Source: an uncultured Synergistales bacterium (GTDB taxonomy: Bacteria > Synergistota > Synergistia > Synergistales > Aminobacteriaceae). Taken from it: DNA of 6,638 nucleotides. The DNA lies in assembly GCA_905233515.1 (NCBI GenBank), contig CAJOEQ010000050.1, positions 1-6,638 of the forward strand. The letters run 5' to 3'. Under the pieces are notes generated by a model. It did no database searches, had not been told where the DNA came from, and was given only the letters and a program-made list of their open reading frames with translations. Shown here one piece after another: positions 6,591-6,638 of this stretch (its first letter is position 1; the number at the start of each line of letters is the position of its first letter). The position numbers and the translations under genes were made by a program.

Positions 6591-6638
6591 TTTATAATGT
6601 GAAAATCTTAGCGAAAAATTTTATCACTCAGTGCAAGC

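Noticed and set aside
6593..6598. Perfect TATAAT on the + strand as a divergent promoter
   Set aside because: No matching -35 or TGn element is present and no + strand gene is visible in the remaining 40 bases. A gene beyond the window edge cannot be excluded.
6540..6638. Riboswitch or T-box upstream of the amino-acid operon
   Set aside because: The inferred leader is about 36 bases and A/T-rich, with no hairpin pair or conserved element seen.
1..6638. Defence system, transposon, CRISPR array or tRNA
   Set aside because: No direct-repeat array, terminal inverted repeats, transposase motif or tRNA-like cloverleaf was found on either strand by eye.

Overview
The window looks like a low-GC (AT-rich by eye) bacterial chromosome, most likely from the phylum Synergistota. 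The main clue is the C-terminus of the 870-residue exported protein: a glycine run, one Cys, a short hydrophobic helix and a basic tail. This matches my recollection of the Synerg-CTERM sorting signal, which is nearly confined to that phylum. The remaining genes are housekeeping and do not settle the taxonomy. No mobile element, tRNA, rRNA or CRISPR array is visible.

Left half, + strand: the 3' part of a stand-alone NAD(P)H-hydrate epimerase (nnrE; bases 3-422, truncated by the window edge) is followed after 29 bases by a large exported protein of unknown function (452-3064). That protein has a signal peptide, a run of four short degenerate beta-hairpin-like repeats, a membrane-proximal domain and the sorting tail. 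The spacing suggests co-transcription with nnrE, but no functional link is evident.

A G/C-rich hairpin at 3072-3102 separates this gene from a convergent operon and can terminate transcription from both sides.

Right half, - strand: asd (6539-5451), hom (5449-4436) and lysC (4427-3117) form a tight operon with gaps of 1 and 8 bases. They encode aspartate-semialdehyde dehydrogenase, homoserine dehydrogenase and aspartate kinase. These are the three enzymes that convert aspartate to homoserine, the branch point to threonine and methionine; aspartate semialdehyde also feeds lysine/diaminopimelate synthesis. An extended -10 promoter lies at 6590-6582. The kinase keeps its C-terminal tandem ACT regulatory region. 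The homoserine dehydrogenase stops where its ACT domain would begin, so feedback control may rest mainly on the kinase.

I found no clear new multi-gene system. The points most worth following up are the uncharacterised surface protein with its repeats and tail, the ACT-less homoserine dehydrogenase whose last codons double as the lysC ribosome binding site, and an apparent excess of GACTC/GAGTC sites.
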